A stretch of DNA of 54,795 bases from Sphingomonas sp. BAUL-RG-20F-R05-02. Its GTDB lineage: Bacteria; Pseudomonadota; Alphaproteobacteria; Sphingomonadales; Sphingomonadaceae. The stretch is taken from the NCBI RefSeq assembly GCF_022662305.1, contig NZ_JAKNQH010000018.1, positions 1-54,795 on the forward strand. Reading direction: 5' to 3'. Each line of letters starts with the position of its first letter. Within the stretch, counting starts at the first letter, position 1. Under the pieces are notes generated by a model that worked only from the letters and a program-made list of their open reading frames with translations, had not been told where the DNA came from and made no database searches. Position numbers and translations under genes: made by a program. This document shows, piece after piece, positions 1 through 8,186 of this stretch.

Positions 1-1
1 G

Positions 2-661
2 AAGGCCGCTCAGGATGCGGCTGCCGCCGCCAATCAGGCCGCCAAGGCCGCTGCCGACAAGGCTGCGCAGGATGCCGCCAAGGCAGCGTCCGACAAGGCC
101 GCTCAGGATGCGGCTGCCGCCGCCAATCAGGCCGCCAAGGCCGCTGCCGACAAGGCTGCGCAGGATGCCGCCAAGGCAGCGTCCGACAAGGCCGCTCAGG
201 ATGCGGCTGCCGCCGCCAATCAGGCCGCCAAGGCCGCTGCCGACAAGGCCGCGCAGGATGCCGCCAAGGCCGCTGCCGACAAGGCTGCGCAGGATGCCGC
301 CAAGGCAGCGTCCGACAAGGCCGCCCAGGATGCGGCTGCCGCCGCTAATCAGGCCGCCAAGGCCGCTGCCGACAAGGCCGCGCAAGATGCTGCCAAAGCT
401 GCACAGGATGCCATTAAACCCGGACCTGACAAAGCTGCGCAAGATGCCGCAAAGGCGGCCGATCAGGCAGCCAAGGACGCCGCGAACAAGGCCGCGCAAG
501 ATGCTGCCAAAGCTGCACAGGATGCCATCAAACCCGGGCCTGACAAAGCTGCGCAAGACGCCGCAAAGGCGGCCGATCAGGCAGTCAAGGACGCCGCCAA
601 AACCGTGTTAGATGCTGTAGATACGGTGGGCCAAGCCGTTAAAAATATTGTCAAAGGATAG
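2..661 (+). CDS. Ala/Lys/Asp/Gln-rich repeat protein (5' partial)
   Basis: The frame starting at base 2 is open from the window edge to a TAG and encodes about 219 residues made almost only of Ala, Lys, Asp, Gln, Asn and Ser. Blocks such as DKAAQDAAKAASDKAAQDAA repeat with a 93-bp (31-residue) period at bases 8, 101 and 194, one unit carrying a 36-bp insertion; a second 114-bp (38-residue) unit with an IKPGPD interruption follows from base 380. The end is less repetitive (LDAVDTVGQAVKNIVKG). The composition predicts a long amphipathic helix or coiled coil, as in LEA-like or histone H1-like stress proteins. Function is unknown and the N-terminus lies outside the window, so a signal peptide cannot be judged. 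Confidence 0.75.
   Translation, partial: KAAQDAAAAANQAAKAAADKAAQDAAKAASDKAAQDAAAAANQAAKAAADKAAQDAAKAASDKAAQDAAAAANQAAKAAADKAAQDAAKAAADKAAQDAAKAASDKAAQDAAAAANQAAKAAADKAAQDAAKAAQDAIKPGPDKAAQDAAKAADQAAKDAANKAAQDAAKAAQDAIKPGPDKAAQDAAKAADQAVKDAAKTVLDAVDTVGQAVKNIVKG
8..607 (+). repeat. In-gene tandem repeats, 93-bp and 114-bp units
   Basis: Nearly identical 93-bp units start at bases 8, 101 and 194; a related unit begins at 323, after a 36-bp partial duplication inside the third unit. A diverged 114-bp unit starts at 380 and again at 494. All period lengths are multiples of three, so copy number can change without breaking the reading frame. Confidence 0.85.
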
Positions 662-664
662 CAG

Positions 665-912
665 ATGCTCAACTTGCGTCTGAAGCCCCGTCATAAAATC
701 TTTGAACTGGCCGAAATTACAATTTCAGGCCAGACAGGTCGTGCACATATCCTGAACCTTTCCCTCAACGGGGCTTAGTTGATTGTTCGATGACCTTGAG
801 ACATAGCTCACTCGTTGTGCTTCAATGCGGCCATCAAAGTCGAACGGCGCACGTCGTTTGGACACGTGGACGTAATGCAGGTATCAAATTCTTATCCCCG
901 CTTCTGACCTAA
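665..912 (+). pseudogene. Small PilZ-domain protein split by a frameshift
   Basis: An ATG at 665 starts a frame (MLNLRLKPRHKIFELAEITI, later HILNLSLNGA) that stops at 776-778. The +1 frame continues at once with VVDCSMTLRHSS and ends HVVWTRGRNAGIKFLSPLLT before a TAA at 910-912. Joined, the two halves give about 82 residues with the layout of a small PilZ domain: basic N-terminus, a D/NLSxxGA strand and a C-terminal V-W-x-x-G-x-x-x-G-I-x-F strand. Intact PilZ domains bind cyclic di-GMP. A single missing base in the GGGGCTTAG stretch explains the break. The canonical RxxxR arginine pair is degenerate. It sits 3 bases after the stop of the repeat-protein gene. Confidence 0.65.
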
Positions 913-1434
913 GAGCTAATCGACTTTTTAAATGCTTGATTTTGTTCTTAACTTTGCACAACTGAACGTGGCCTATGAAAAGCAAAGCCAGCGCTAGGCC
1001 TTCCCCCCTTCTTCTGAACGAACAGCTGTTACAACAATCGCTGCCGGAAAGCGGCCTGACCGCTCTCCACCATCGACGGGCGTTTGAGGCCCTCCTGCCC
1101 CACTTCTGAACAGACGGCAGCTTACGCAGGCGACTTCCCTAAAGCGGACAGGCCGCTTACCACCAAATCTTCAAATTCATGAACTTAGTACGACAAATGT
1201 AGGCTCGACACCGTCCTTTTTATCGGTGCAGCGGCGCCGCTCGCCAACGCTAGGGCTTGGCGTGGCATGGCAGAGTGCTGGATCGATCTACAACTCTGTT
1301 CTCGTCACTAGATGCACTCCCACTTCGCGACAAAGGTTAACATCTGCGATCATGTACTCCTTGAGAAGGATTTTGGCCTGCCGTGTATCTAGAACTTGCA
1401 TCGGCCTGTCGTTCAAACGCTAATCTGGGATTAG
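913..1434. other. Intergenic region upstream of the sigma factor gene
   Basis: About 520 bases with no convincing gene. The middle (about 1012-1170) is a composite dispersed repeat described separately. The remainder is AT-richer than the surrounding genes and should hold the promoter of the sigma factor gene, but no promoter motif stands out. Confidence 0.5.
1012..1170 (+). repeat. Dispersed intergenic repeat B, copy 1 (composite)
   Basis: Two degenerate copies in tandem. The second contains CTGAACAGACGGCAGCTTAC, then CCCTAAAGCGGACAGGCCGC and CCACCAAA. The same order of blocks recurs at 9366-9500, where it forms the 3' end of the LacI-type gene. The element lies between genes and has no coding potential of its own. 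Confidence 0.7.
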
Positions 1435-2028
1435 ATGAAGCATCTTTCAGCAGCAGACCAACGGCACGAGCGAGCGCTTTGGGTCGCCCGAGAGGTGCTG
1501 CCGCACGAGCATAAGGTGCGGGCCTGGCTTCGTCGCGCGCGCGTTTCTCCCGAAGATGCCGATGAGATACTTCAGGAAGCCTATTGCCGTGTGGCAACGC
1601 TGGACAGCGTTGCCCACATCACGTCGCCGTATAGCTATTTTCTTTCGACGGCGCGCAACCTGCTGGCGCGACGACTGCGGCGTCAACGGATCGTGCCAAT
1701 GGAAGCGTTGGTTCAGGTTGACAGTTATCAGGACGACGCACCGTCGCCTGAGGAGTTGGTCATGTCCAAGATCAGCCATCACGCCATGTTGGCGCTCCTC
1801 GATTGCCTCCCGGAGCGCTGCGGAAGAATCGTCCGTCTGCGGAAGCTGGAGGGATGGTCGCAAAAGAAGATCGCCGAGCATCTCGGCACAACGGAAAAGG
1901 CGGTTGAGAAACAGGTGTGGCTGGGCGTCCGACTGCTACGCGAGGCATGGAGCCGCGCGGAGGTGGATGCCGACGAGCGGCTTGTTCAATCCTCGTCCCC
2001 TGTGAGAGTTCGACGGTGGTGGAAATGA
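1435..2028 (+). CDS. ECF-family RNA polymerase sigma factor (FecI-like)
   Basis: Predicted sigma-70 family protein of 197 residues. Region 2 spans about residues 25-90 (RARVSPEDADEILQEAYCRV, then PYSYFLSTARNLLARRLRR, the core-binding and -10 recognition helices). Region 4 spans about 115-170, with a helix-turn-helix (LRKLEGWSQKKIAEHLGTTE followed by KAVEKQVW). The length suits the group. Its stop overlaps the start of a FecR-like gene by four bases (ATGA), and a TonB-dependent receptor gene follows, which is the usual FecI-FecR-receptor cell-surface signalling arrangement. The natural target is probably the receptor operon, inferred from position only. No strong ribosome binding site was seen before the ATG. 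Confidence 0.92.
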   Translation: MKHLSAADQRHERALWVAREVLPHEHKVRAWLRRARVSPEDADEILQEAYCRVATLDSVAHITSPYSYFLSTARNLLARRLRRQRIVPMEALVQVDSYQDDAPSPEELVMSKISHHAMLALLDCLPERCGRIVRLRKLEGWSQKKIAEHLGTTEKAVEKQVWLGVRLLREAWSRAEVDADERLVQSSSPVRVRRWWK

Positions 2029-2960
2029 CTCAACAAGAGATCGACGACCAGGCCGCAGCCTGGGTCGCGCGGATGGACGCGGGTGAATGGTCTGAATCGG
2101 AGGAGGCTGAACTTCAGCGGTGGTTGTCGCACGATACGCGGTGTTCGGGCTCCCTGCTACAAGCTCAGGCATTGTGGATCTCGCTTGCTCCGGAGGCGGG
2201 CGCCATGTTGCCGGTAAGCGACGCAGGCGCCCTCAAACGGCGCATGTTCGTGCTCGGCGGCACCGGCCTGATGGCCGCCTCGCTCGCCGGCCTGCTGTTC
2301 TGGAGCCGGTCGTCGGCAGTGTTCAGGACCGACGTCGGCGAGATTCGGCAGGTGCCGCTCGCCGACGGATCGTCAACTGCGATCAACACGGCGAGCAAAA
2401 TCGAGATTACGCTTTCAAAAAGCCGGCGCGACGTTCGACTGGATAGGGGGGAGGCCTGGTTCAAGGTCGCCAAGGACCCTGCCCGCCCGTTCGTTGTCGA
2501 AGCGGGCGACGTGCGAGTGCGCGCAATCGGTACCGCTTTTTCGGTGCGGCGCCGCGAAGAAGGTGTCGACGTGTTGGTGACCGAAGGCGTCGTGGAGGCT
2601 TGGGCGGGCGAGAACCAGCGCCCGCTTCTGCGTCTGACGGCGGGCCAGCGGGCCTATATCGGCGACGATGCCGAAGTTAGGCTGGAAGCAGAGACGCCGT
2701 CGGTCGTGGATCGAGCGCTGGCCTGGCGCCAGGGATCGATCGATCTGGATGGTGACACGCTAGCCAGCGCGGTCAATGAGTTCAACCGTTACAATCGACG
2801 CAAAATCGTGCTGATCGACACCCGCCTCGCCAGTCGCAGGTTTGACGGGACGTTCCGGACCGACGATCCTGAAGCCTTCGCTCAGGCAGTCGGGGCGATC
2901 TTCAACGTGCCCGTAGATCTAAACGACGAGCACGACATCCGGATCGGCCACTCGCAATAA
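2025..2960 (+). CDS. FecR-like transmembrane anti-sigma regulator
   Basis: The start is placed at 2025 because ATGA overlaps the sigma factor stop; the open frame reaches further back inside the sigma gene but is unlikely to be used. The 311-residue product has a DUF4880-type N-terminal segment (DQAAAWVARMDAGEWSESEE, about 8-45), one membrane helix near 75-93, and a periplasmic FecR domain from about 100 (GEIRQVPLADGSSTAINTAS; later GEAWFKVAKDPARPFVVEAG and IGTAFSVRR). The C-terminal part (FNRYNRRKIVLIDTRLASRR) resembles the region that contacts a receptor's signalling domain. It most likely senses the occupied state of the downstream receptor and controls the upstream sigma factor. Confidence 0.92.
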   Translation: MTQQEIDDQAAAWVARMDAGEWSESEEAELQRWLSHDTRCSGSLLQAQALWISLAPEAGAMLPVSDAGALKRRMFVLGGTGLMAASLAGLLFWSRSSAVFRTDVGEIRQVPLADGSSTAINTASKIEITLSKSRRDVRLDRGEAWFKVAKDPARPFVVEAGDVRVRAIGTAFSVRRREEGVDVLVTEGVVEAWAGENQRPLLRLTAGQRAYIGDDAEVRLEAETPSVVDRALAWRQGSIDLDGDTLASAVNEFNRYNRRKIVLIDTRLASRRFDGTFRTDDPEAFAQAVGAIFNVPVDLNDEHDIRIGHSQ

Positions 2961-3047
2961 AGTTTTTTAGCGGACATGGAAGGATTGGCACCGGTCCGGT
3001 CTCTACTTCATCAGCAGCAACAAAGCTGCATGAACGGAGAGGATCGT

Positions 3048-6035
3048 ATGGGGATGGGGCGGGCTAGCACCTGGCTGGCGTCAGCAGCAGTTTATCTGGT
3101 CGCGGCGGCGCCTGCGCATGCCGAGACAAAAAAGTTCGATGTTCCTCGGCAACCTTTGCAAAGCGCGGTCACCGTGTTCGGTCATCAGGCCGACATCCAG
3201 ATCATCGGCTCGCGCGAATTTACGGAAGGCAGGTATTCGAACTCCGTTCAGGGGGTAATGACGGTTGATCAAGCGCTAGCCCGGTTGCTTGCGGGCACCG
3301 GCTTGTCGGCGCGGCGCACGGGAAGCCAGACCTATGTCATTACGAGCAAGAGCGCCGTCGAACCGGTTGCTGCGCCGCAGACACCCCCTGCGCCAACAGC
3401 AACGTCGCTCGAACAGGATGCCGGCATGTCCGATACCGACGCAGCGAGCGACATCATCGTTAAAGGCTTTCGGTCGAGCCTGCGCAAGGCGCTGGATCTG
3501 AAGCGCGCAGCGCCCAATCTGACCGAGTCGATCGTTGCCGAGGACATGGCGAAAATGCCTGACCTGAACCTTTCAGAGTCGATCCAGCGTGTTCCCGGCG
3601 TGGCGATCACACGCGAAGGCGGTGAGGGCCGCAACATTACCCTGCGCGGCTTCGCACCCGACTTCACGCGCACGACGCTGAACGGCATGGAAGTGCCGGC
3701 GAGCACCGACGGCCTCGATTCGGGCGGTTTCACCGTTAATTCAAGCCGCGGCTTTGACTTCAACGTGTTCGCCTCGGAACTCTTTAATCGTATCGACATC
3801 CAGAAGACGCAGCGGGCATCGATTGAGGAAGGCGGCATTGCCGGCACAGTCGATCTCTACTCGGGGCGGCCCTTCGATCGCCCCGGCGCTCATGTCGTTG
3901 TTTCGGGCCAAGGCAGCTACAATACGGTCACCCGCAAGGTCGATCCCCGCATCGCCACCGTGTTCAGCGACACTTTCCTCGACGGGAAGATCGGGGTGTT
4001 GCTGTCGGCCGCCTATTCCAAACGAACTGTCTATCAAGAGGGCCGTTCGAGCGTGCTGTGGACCAGCCCGCAAGTCAACGGCGATTCCTGGGCCGACACC
4101 AACCCCAAGGTCACGGGCACGCCCAAGCCCTGCGGTGCCGCCGATCCGCTCGACTGTCTCTACGCGCCGCGCCTGCCGCGTGCCGATTTCTTCGGTAATG
4201 ACCAGAAGCGCCTGGGTCTTGCCGGAACCCTCCAGGTCAAGCCGATCGAGCGCATGACGATCACCGCTAGCGCGCTCTACTCGCGGCTGAAGAACGACCG
4301 CTACAATTACAACTCGATGGAGTGGCTGCTTACGCATGGCCCCGCGGGCAATCAGGTCGGCCAGACGCCGGTCGCTTTCACCGTGTCGCCCAACGGGAAG
4401 GAACTGATCGCGGCAACGTTCAACGACGTGACGTCTTGGTATGAAAACCGGCATCAGACCTCACGCTCGACCTTCCAGCAATATGTCGGCGATCTCGACT
4501 ACAAGATCACCGACGAGCTGTCGTTCAAGGCGTTGGTCGGAACGGCACGAGACTCGGCGGACCGCGATGAGTTGCGCTTCTACCTCCACTCCATCCCGCA
4601 TCCCTATAGCTACGATTATAGCAGCAGCATCGATGTTCCGACGGTATCGTTCGGCACATACGATCCCAACACGGCCAGCAACTACACCGATGCCCAGACC
4701 GCAGCGAACCGGTTGAACTCGGTCGTGAAGGACAACTTCACGACGAAGGAAGACTTGACCTTCAGCCGCGGCGACCTGCTGATCAAGGCCGGCTTCGCCT
4801 ATAACCGCCGGCTCGTCCGCTATGGCGAGGCTAACGGCCAGAGCCTGACGATCACTCCTGTCTCGCAATTTTTAAAGGCGTTTCCGATTCCGCATTTCGG
4901 ATCGGGCGTCATCGCTGGCGGCCTGCCGACTTTCGCGGTGATCGACTTTGATGCGATCGACAAGTCCGGAATCTTCAACGGACAATATGTCGACAACGTC
5001 GGCGCCGATTGGCAGGTTATCGAGCGAACGAAGGGCGGCTATGTGGAGCTTAACGACCGTTTCGATCTCGGGTCAATGGCGCTGCGGCTGAACGGCGGCG
5101 TACGCTACGTACGCACCGGCGTCGACTCCCGCGCGACGGTTGCGGATTCGGCGGTGCGGGTCAATAACGACTATGGCAACTGGCTGCCGTCGGTGAACGC
5201 CGTACTCGAGTTCACGCCTTCGTTCCTTGCACGTGCCGCTTATGCCCGGTCAATGACGCGACCGTCGCTGAGCGCGCTCAACATTGCGGGTCCGCAGTTC
5301 GGCTACGATACGCGCACCGTCAGCGGTCTCGGCAATCCTTATCTGAAGCCCTATCTGTCCAACGACTATGATCTTGGCGTGGAATGGTATTTCGCGAAGG
5401 GCGGCCTGCTGAGCGCGGCGGTGTTCTATAAAGACATCGTAAGTTCGCTGACGACCGCCGTCGTCACGCAAGCGGTGCCCCAACAATATTGGGCGGCAAT
5501 CTACGCTGACCCCCGCTACAGCCCTTCCTATCAGGCCGATCCCGCTAAGGTACCATACACCTTCGCCACCGTAGTCAACACGCCGAATGGCAACCGCGTA
5601 AAGGGGATCGAGCTTACCGCCAACATCCCCTTCACGATCTTCAGCGAGAGCCTTTCGGCCTTTGGCATCGCGTCCAACTACACCTATGTCGACGCGCGCG
5701 ATCTGACCGGCCTCTCGCCGAACTCGTGGAACGTGACGGCCTTCTATGACACCGGTAGCCGTGGCATCAGAGCATCGTTGAACCACCGCGACGATTATCT
5801 GCTCACGTCTCCAGCTGGCAACGGCAACCTCGAAGCGCGCAAGTCCGGCTCGACCCAACTCGACATGTCGGCCTACTGGAACATCACTAAGCGCTGGGAG
5901 ATCAACATTCAGGGCGTGAACGTCAACAACCAGCACGAGCGGTACTTCGACACCGGCGATGGTACACAGTACCTCACGCGCGAATACACCGGGACGGGGC
6001 GCACGATTTTGGCCGGTGCGCGCTATCAGTTCTGA
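3048..6035 (+). CDS. TonB-dependent receptor with STN signalling domain
   Basis: Outer-membrane receptor of about 995 residues. The start at 3048 is preferred because GGAGAGG lies six bases upstream and the protein then opens with a typical signal peptide ending PAHA|ET; in-frame ATGs at 2976 and 3030 lack this. After the signal comes an STN domain (FDVPRQPLQSAVTVFGHQAD onward), then a plug domain (IVAEDMAKMPDLNLSESIQR; ITLRGF), then a long beta-barrel ending in Phe (AGARYQF). The plug wording is that of the Caulobacter/Xanthomonas carbohydrate-type receptors. Being followed by an esterase and a pectin methylesterase, it probably imports pectin-derived oligosaccharides and signals through the FecR/sigma pair; the substrate is inferred. 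Confidence 0.93.
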   Translation: MGMGRASTWLASAAVYLVAAAPAHAETKKFDVPRQPLQSAVTVFGHQADIQIIGSREFTEGRYSNSVQGVMTVDQALARLLAGTGLSARRTGSQTYVITSKSAVEPVAAPQTPPAPTATSLEQDAGMSDTDAASDIIVKGFRSSLRKALDLKRAAPNLTESIVAEDMAKMPDLNLSESIQRVPGVAITREGGEGRNITLRGFAPDFTRTTLNGMEVPASTDGLDSGGFTVNSSRGFDFNVFASELFNRIDIQKTQRASIEEGGIAGTVDLYSGRPFDRPGAHVVVSGQGSYNTVTRKVDPRIATVFSDTFLDGKIGVLLSAAYSKRTVYQEGRSSVLWTSPQVNGDSWADTNPKVTGTPKPCGAADPLDCLYAPRLPRADFFGNDQKRLGLAGTLQVKPIERMTITASALYSRLKNDRYNYNSMEWLLTHGPAGNQVGQTPVAFTVSPNGKELIAATFNDVTSWYENRHQTSRSTFQQYVGDLDYKITDELSFKALVGTARDSADRDELRFYLHSIPHPYSYDYSSSIDVPTVSFGTYDPNTASNYTDAQTAANRLNSVVKDNFTTKEDLTFSRGDLLIKAGFAYNRRLVRYGEANGQSLTITPVSQFLKAFPIPHFGSGVIAGGLPTFAVIDFDAIDKSGIFNGQYVDNVGADWQVIERTKGGYVELNDRFDLGSMALRLNGGVRYVRTGVDSRATVADSAVRVNNDYGNWLPSVNAVLEFTPSFLARAAYARSMTRPSLSALNIAGPQFGYDTRTVSGLGNPYLKPYLSNDYDLGVEWYFAKGGLLSAAVFYKDIVSSLTTAVVTQAVPQQYWAAIYADPRYSPSYQADPAKVPYTFATVVNTPNGNRVKGIELTANIPFTIFSESLSAFGIASNYTYVDARDLTGLSPNSWNVTAFYDTGSRGIRASLNHRDDYLLTSPAGNGNLEARKSGSTQLDMSAYWNITKRWEINIQGVNVNNQHERYFDTGDGTQYLTREYTGTGRTILAGARYQF

Positions 6036-6040
6036 CAGCT

Positions 6041-6074
6041 GACGCGCGCCATCCGGCTTCGGAGGGCGCGCGTC
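6041..6074 (+). terminator. Strong hairpin between receptor and esterase genes
   Basis: GACGCGCGCC at 6041-6050 pairs perfectly with GGCGCGCGTC at 6065-6074, and an inner CCG/CGG pair extends the stem. Only TTGAT follows, so it may be a weak terminator or an mRNA-stabilising structure that lowers expression of the downstream enzymes relative to the receptor. Confidence 0.6.
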
Positions 6075-6105
6075 TTGATGGCACGGGAACTGGGAGAACG
6101 AACGC

Positions 6106-7071
6106 ATGAAGGCTCCTATATTGTTTGCGGCTCTGGCGTTTGGCATCGCCTGTCCCGCGAACGCGGACCGTGTCGTCGATGACAGCTACACCGTGGCACG
6201 GCGGTTCGAAGGCTACCGCTCGCAATATCCCGGCATCTCACTGCCCGTGATCGCGCCGCGCACCGGGCAGACCATGGCTTACGATCTGGTCTACAAGTCG
6301 CTCGGCGCGCGCGATCTGCACATGGACGTTTTCAACCCGTCACCCAAGCAGCAGGTGCGACAGGGCATTGTACTTGTGCACGGAGGCGCATGGCGGTCGG
6401 GCAGCAAGGCGCACTTCTATGCGCTTGCCAATTTGCTGGCGCAGCGCGGCTTCACCGTCTTTCTGCCGGAATACCGCCTTGCGCCCGAGGCGCCCTATCC
6501 CGCAGGCATGGACGACATCGCGGATGCACTCGGCTGGGCGCAGCTTGAGGCCGCCCACTTCGGCCTGAGCGCCGATCGCATTGCGATCGGCGGCGCCTCG
6601 TCGGGCGGGCAGATGGCGTCGCTTCTCGCCTATCGAACGGCCGTCGATACAGGTCGGCTGTCCATGCCGCCCAACGCCTTGATCGATCTCGACGGAGTGC
6701 TCGATGCAACCTCGCCGCTGGCGCTCCAATATGAAAACGCAGCGGGACCGCAGTCTCCGCTGGCGCAATGGCTGGGCGGGTCATTCGAACAGGTTCCCGA
6801 TCGCTGGCGGGATGCGAGTGCGGCGAGCCATGCAGGCGCGGCTTCGCCGCCGACCCTGATCGTCAGCAGTGGCACGCCGCGCTTCACCGCAGGACGCGAG
6901 CGCGTGGCGGCAGCGCTGCAGCGAAACGGCATCCGTACTGTAACCTACACCTACGCTCGCGCGCCGCACGACTTCTGGTTGTTCGAACCTTATCTCGATC
7001 AGGCAGTCGCTCAGATCACGACGTTCCTCCACACCGTCGACGCCGACGCCGCGCATAGGAAGCCCCAGTGA
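6106..7071 (+). CDS. Secreted alpha/beta-hydrolase esterase (BD-FAE/HSL-like)
   Basis: A 321-residue protein with a signal peptide (MKAPILFAALAFGIACPANA|D). The alpha/beta-hydrolase landmarks are the oxyanion motif HGGAW near residue 93, the nucleophile elbow GASSG at 163-167 (Ser165), an acidic residue before the C-terminal part, and His in ARAPHDFWLF near 290. The family removes acyl groups from small esters or decorated sugars. Placed between the receptor and a pectin methylesterase, it is plausibly a pectin acetyl- or feruloyl-esterase; substrate specificity is inference. Its stop overlaps the GTG start of the next gene (GTGA), so the two are translationally coupled. Confidence 0.85.
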   Translation: MKAPILFAALAFGIACPANADRVVDDSYTVARRFEGYRSQYPGISLPVIAPRTGQTMAYDLVYKSLGARDLHMDVFNPSPKQQVRQGIVLVHGGAWRSGSKAHFYALANLLAQRGFTVFLPEYRLAPEAPYPAGMDDIADALGWAQLEAAHFGLSADRIAIGGASSGGQMASLLAYRTAVDTGRLSMPPNALIDLDGVLDATSPLALQYENAAGPQSPLAQWLGGSFEQVPDRWRDASAASHAGAASPPTLIVSSGTPRFTAGRERVAAALQRNGIRTVTYTYARAPHDFWLFEPYLDQAVAQITTFLHTVDADAAHRKPQ

Positions 7072-8186
7072 AGATGATCGTACCAAGCGCACTTGCACTG
7101 ATGTTCGCGCTTGCGCCGTCGAACGGCACGGCGGCCCAACCCGCCGAAATAAGGGTGAGCCGCACGTGCGCGGCAGCTACGCACTGCTTCGGCTCGATCG
7201 AGGCAGCGCTGGCGAGCGTTCAGGACGACGTGAAACAGGACTGGGTCACGATCCGCGTCGCTCCGGGCGACTACCGCGAGAAGGTGACGATCGCGCGGAG
7301 CAAGGTGCGGCTGATCGGCAGCGGGACGGCGCGCACGCGGCTGCATTTCGATGCGGTCGCCCAGACCGCTGGCCACTATCATCGCAACGGCTGGGGAACG
7401 CCTGGCTCCGCCACGCTCACGGTCGATGCCAGCGACGTCGTCGTGTCCGGCATGACGATCGCGAACGATTACGATTATCTGACGAACGACGCACTTTCCG
7501 ATGGCGAGAAGACCAAGATCGGCAACCCTCAGGCCGTCGCGTTTCTGGCGGATGTGCACAGCGACCGCTTGACCGTACAGGACAGTGCTCTTCTCGGTTA
7601 TCAGGATACGCTGTTCGCGAACGGCAGGCGACTGTATATCAAGGACAGCCTGATTGCGGGCAACATCGACTTCATCTTCGGCAACGGTATGGTGCTGATC
7701 GAGCGATCGGAGATCCGCTCGCGCCGGCGTTCGGCAGATACGCGTGACGAGCCGTTCCAGTCCTTCATCGCGGCCCCTTCGACTTTGCTGGATCAGCCGA
7801 TTGGGATCGTGATCTATCGCTCGCGCCTGACGCGCGAGGCGGAGGTTCCGGATGGTTCTATCGCACTGGCAAGACCGTGGCACCCCACCACCCGTTTTGC
7901 GGATGGTCGCTATGCCAACCCGCAGGCCGTCGGTCAGATATCCTTCATCGACTGCTACATGGGTGCACATATCGCGAAGGATCATTGGGCTACCATGAAG
8001 GGTACCGCGCACGACGGCACGATGACCGACGTCTTCCGCCCGCAGGACTCGCGCTTCTTCGAACGTGGCTCGACCGGTCCCGGAGCCAGGCGGCGCGACA
8101 TCGGCATGCCCTCGCATGGGCTTGGCGACATCCACGTCGTCAGGCGTATCTTCTTTGACGGCTGGCAAGCGGCCAAAGCAAGATGA
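7068..8186 (+). CDS. Pectinesterase (pectin methylesterase, CE8)
   Basis: 372-residue secreted enzyme with an N-terminal signal peptide (to about residue 23) and the parallel beta-helix motifs of carbohydrate esterase family 8: QAVAF at 155-159, GYQDTLF at 177-183 with the acid/base Asp180, GNIDFIFG at 198-205 with the nucleophile Asp201, and LARPW at 267-271, whose Arg and Trp line the active site. It hydrolyses methyl esters of polygalacturonate. The GTG at 7068 overlaps the esterase stop; an ATG at 7074 is an alternative start. The 3' end overlaps the LacI-type gene by ATGA. No pectate lyase or polygalacturonase is present nearby, so backbone cleavage must come from elsewhere. Confidence 0.93.
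   Translation: MKMIVPSALALMFALAPSNGTAAQPAEIRVSRTCAAATHCFGSIEAALASVQDDVKQDWVTIRVAPGDYREKVTIARSKVRLIGSGTARTRLHFDAVAQTAGHYHRNGWGTPGSATLTVDASDVVVSGMTIANDYDYLTNDALSDGEKTKIGNPQAVAFLADVHSDRLTVQDSALLGYQDTLFANGRRLYIKDSLIAGNIDFIFGNGMVLIERSEIRSRRRSADTRDEPFQSFIAAPSTLLDQPIGIVIYRSRLTREAEVPDGSIALARPWHPTTRFADGRYANPQAVGQISFIDCYMGAHIAKDHWATMKGTAHDGTMTDVFRPQDSRFFERGSTGPGARRRDIGMPSHGLGDIHVVRRIFFDGWQAAKAR

Noticed and set aside
15..611. Pro/Arg/Met-rich plus-strand frame through the first 600 bases
   Set aside because: It is an out-of-frame reading of the Ala/Lys repeat gene; its own repeats only mirror the DNA repeats, and the frame beginning at base 2 is protein-like and continues to a natural stop.
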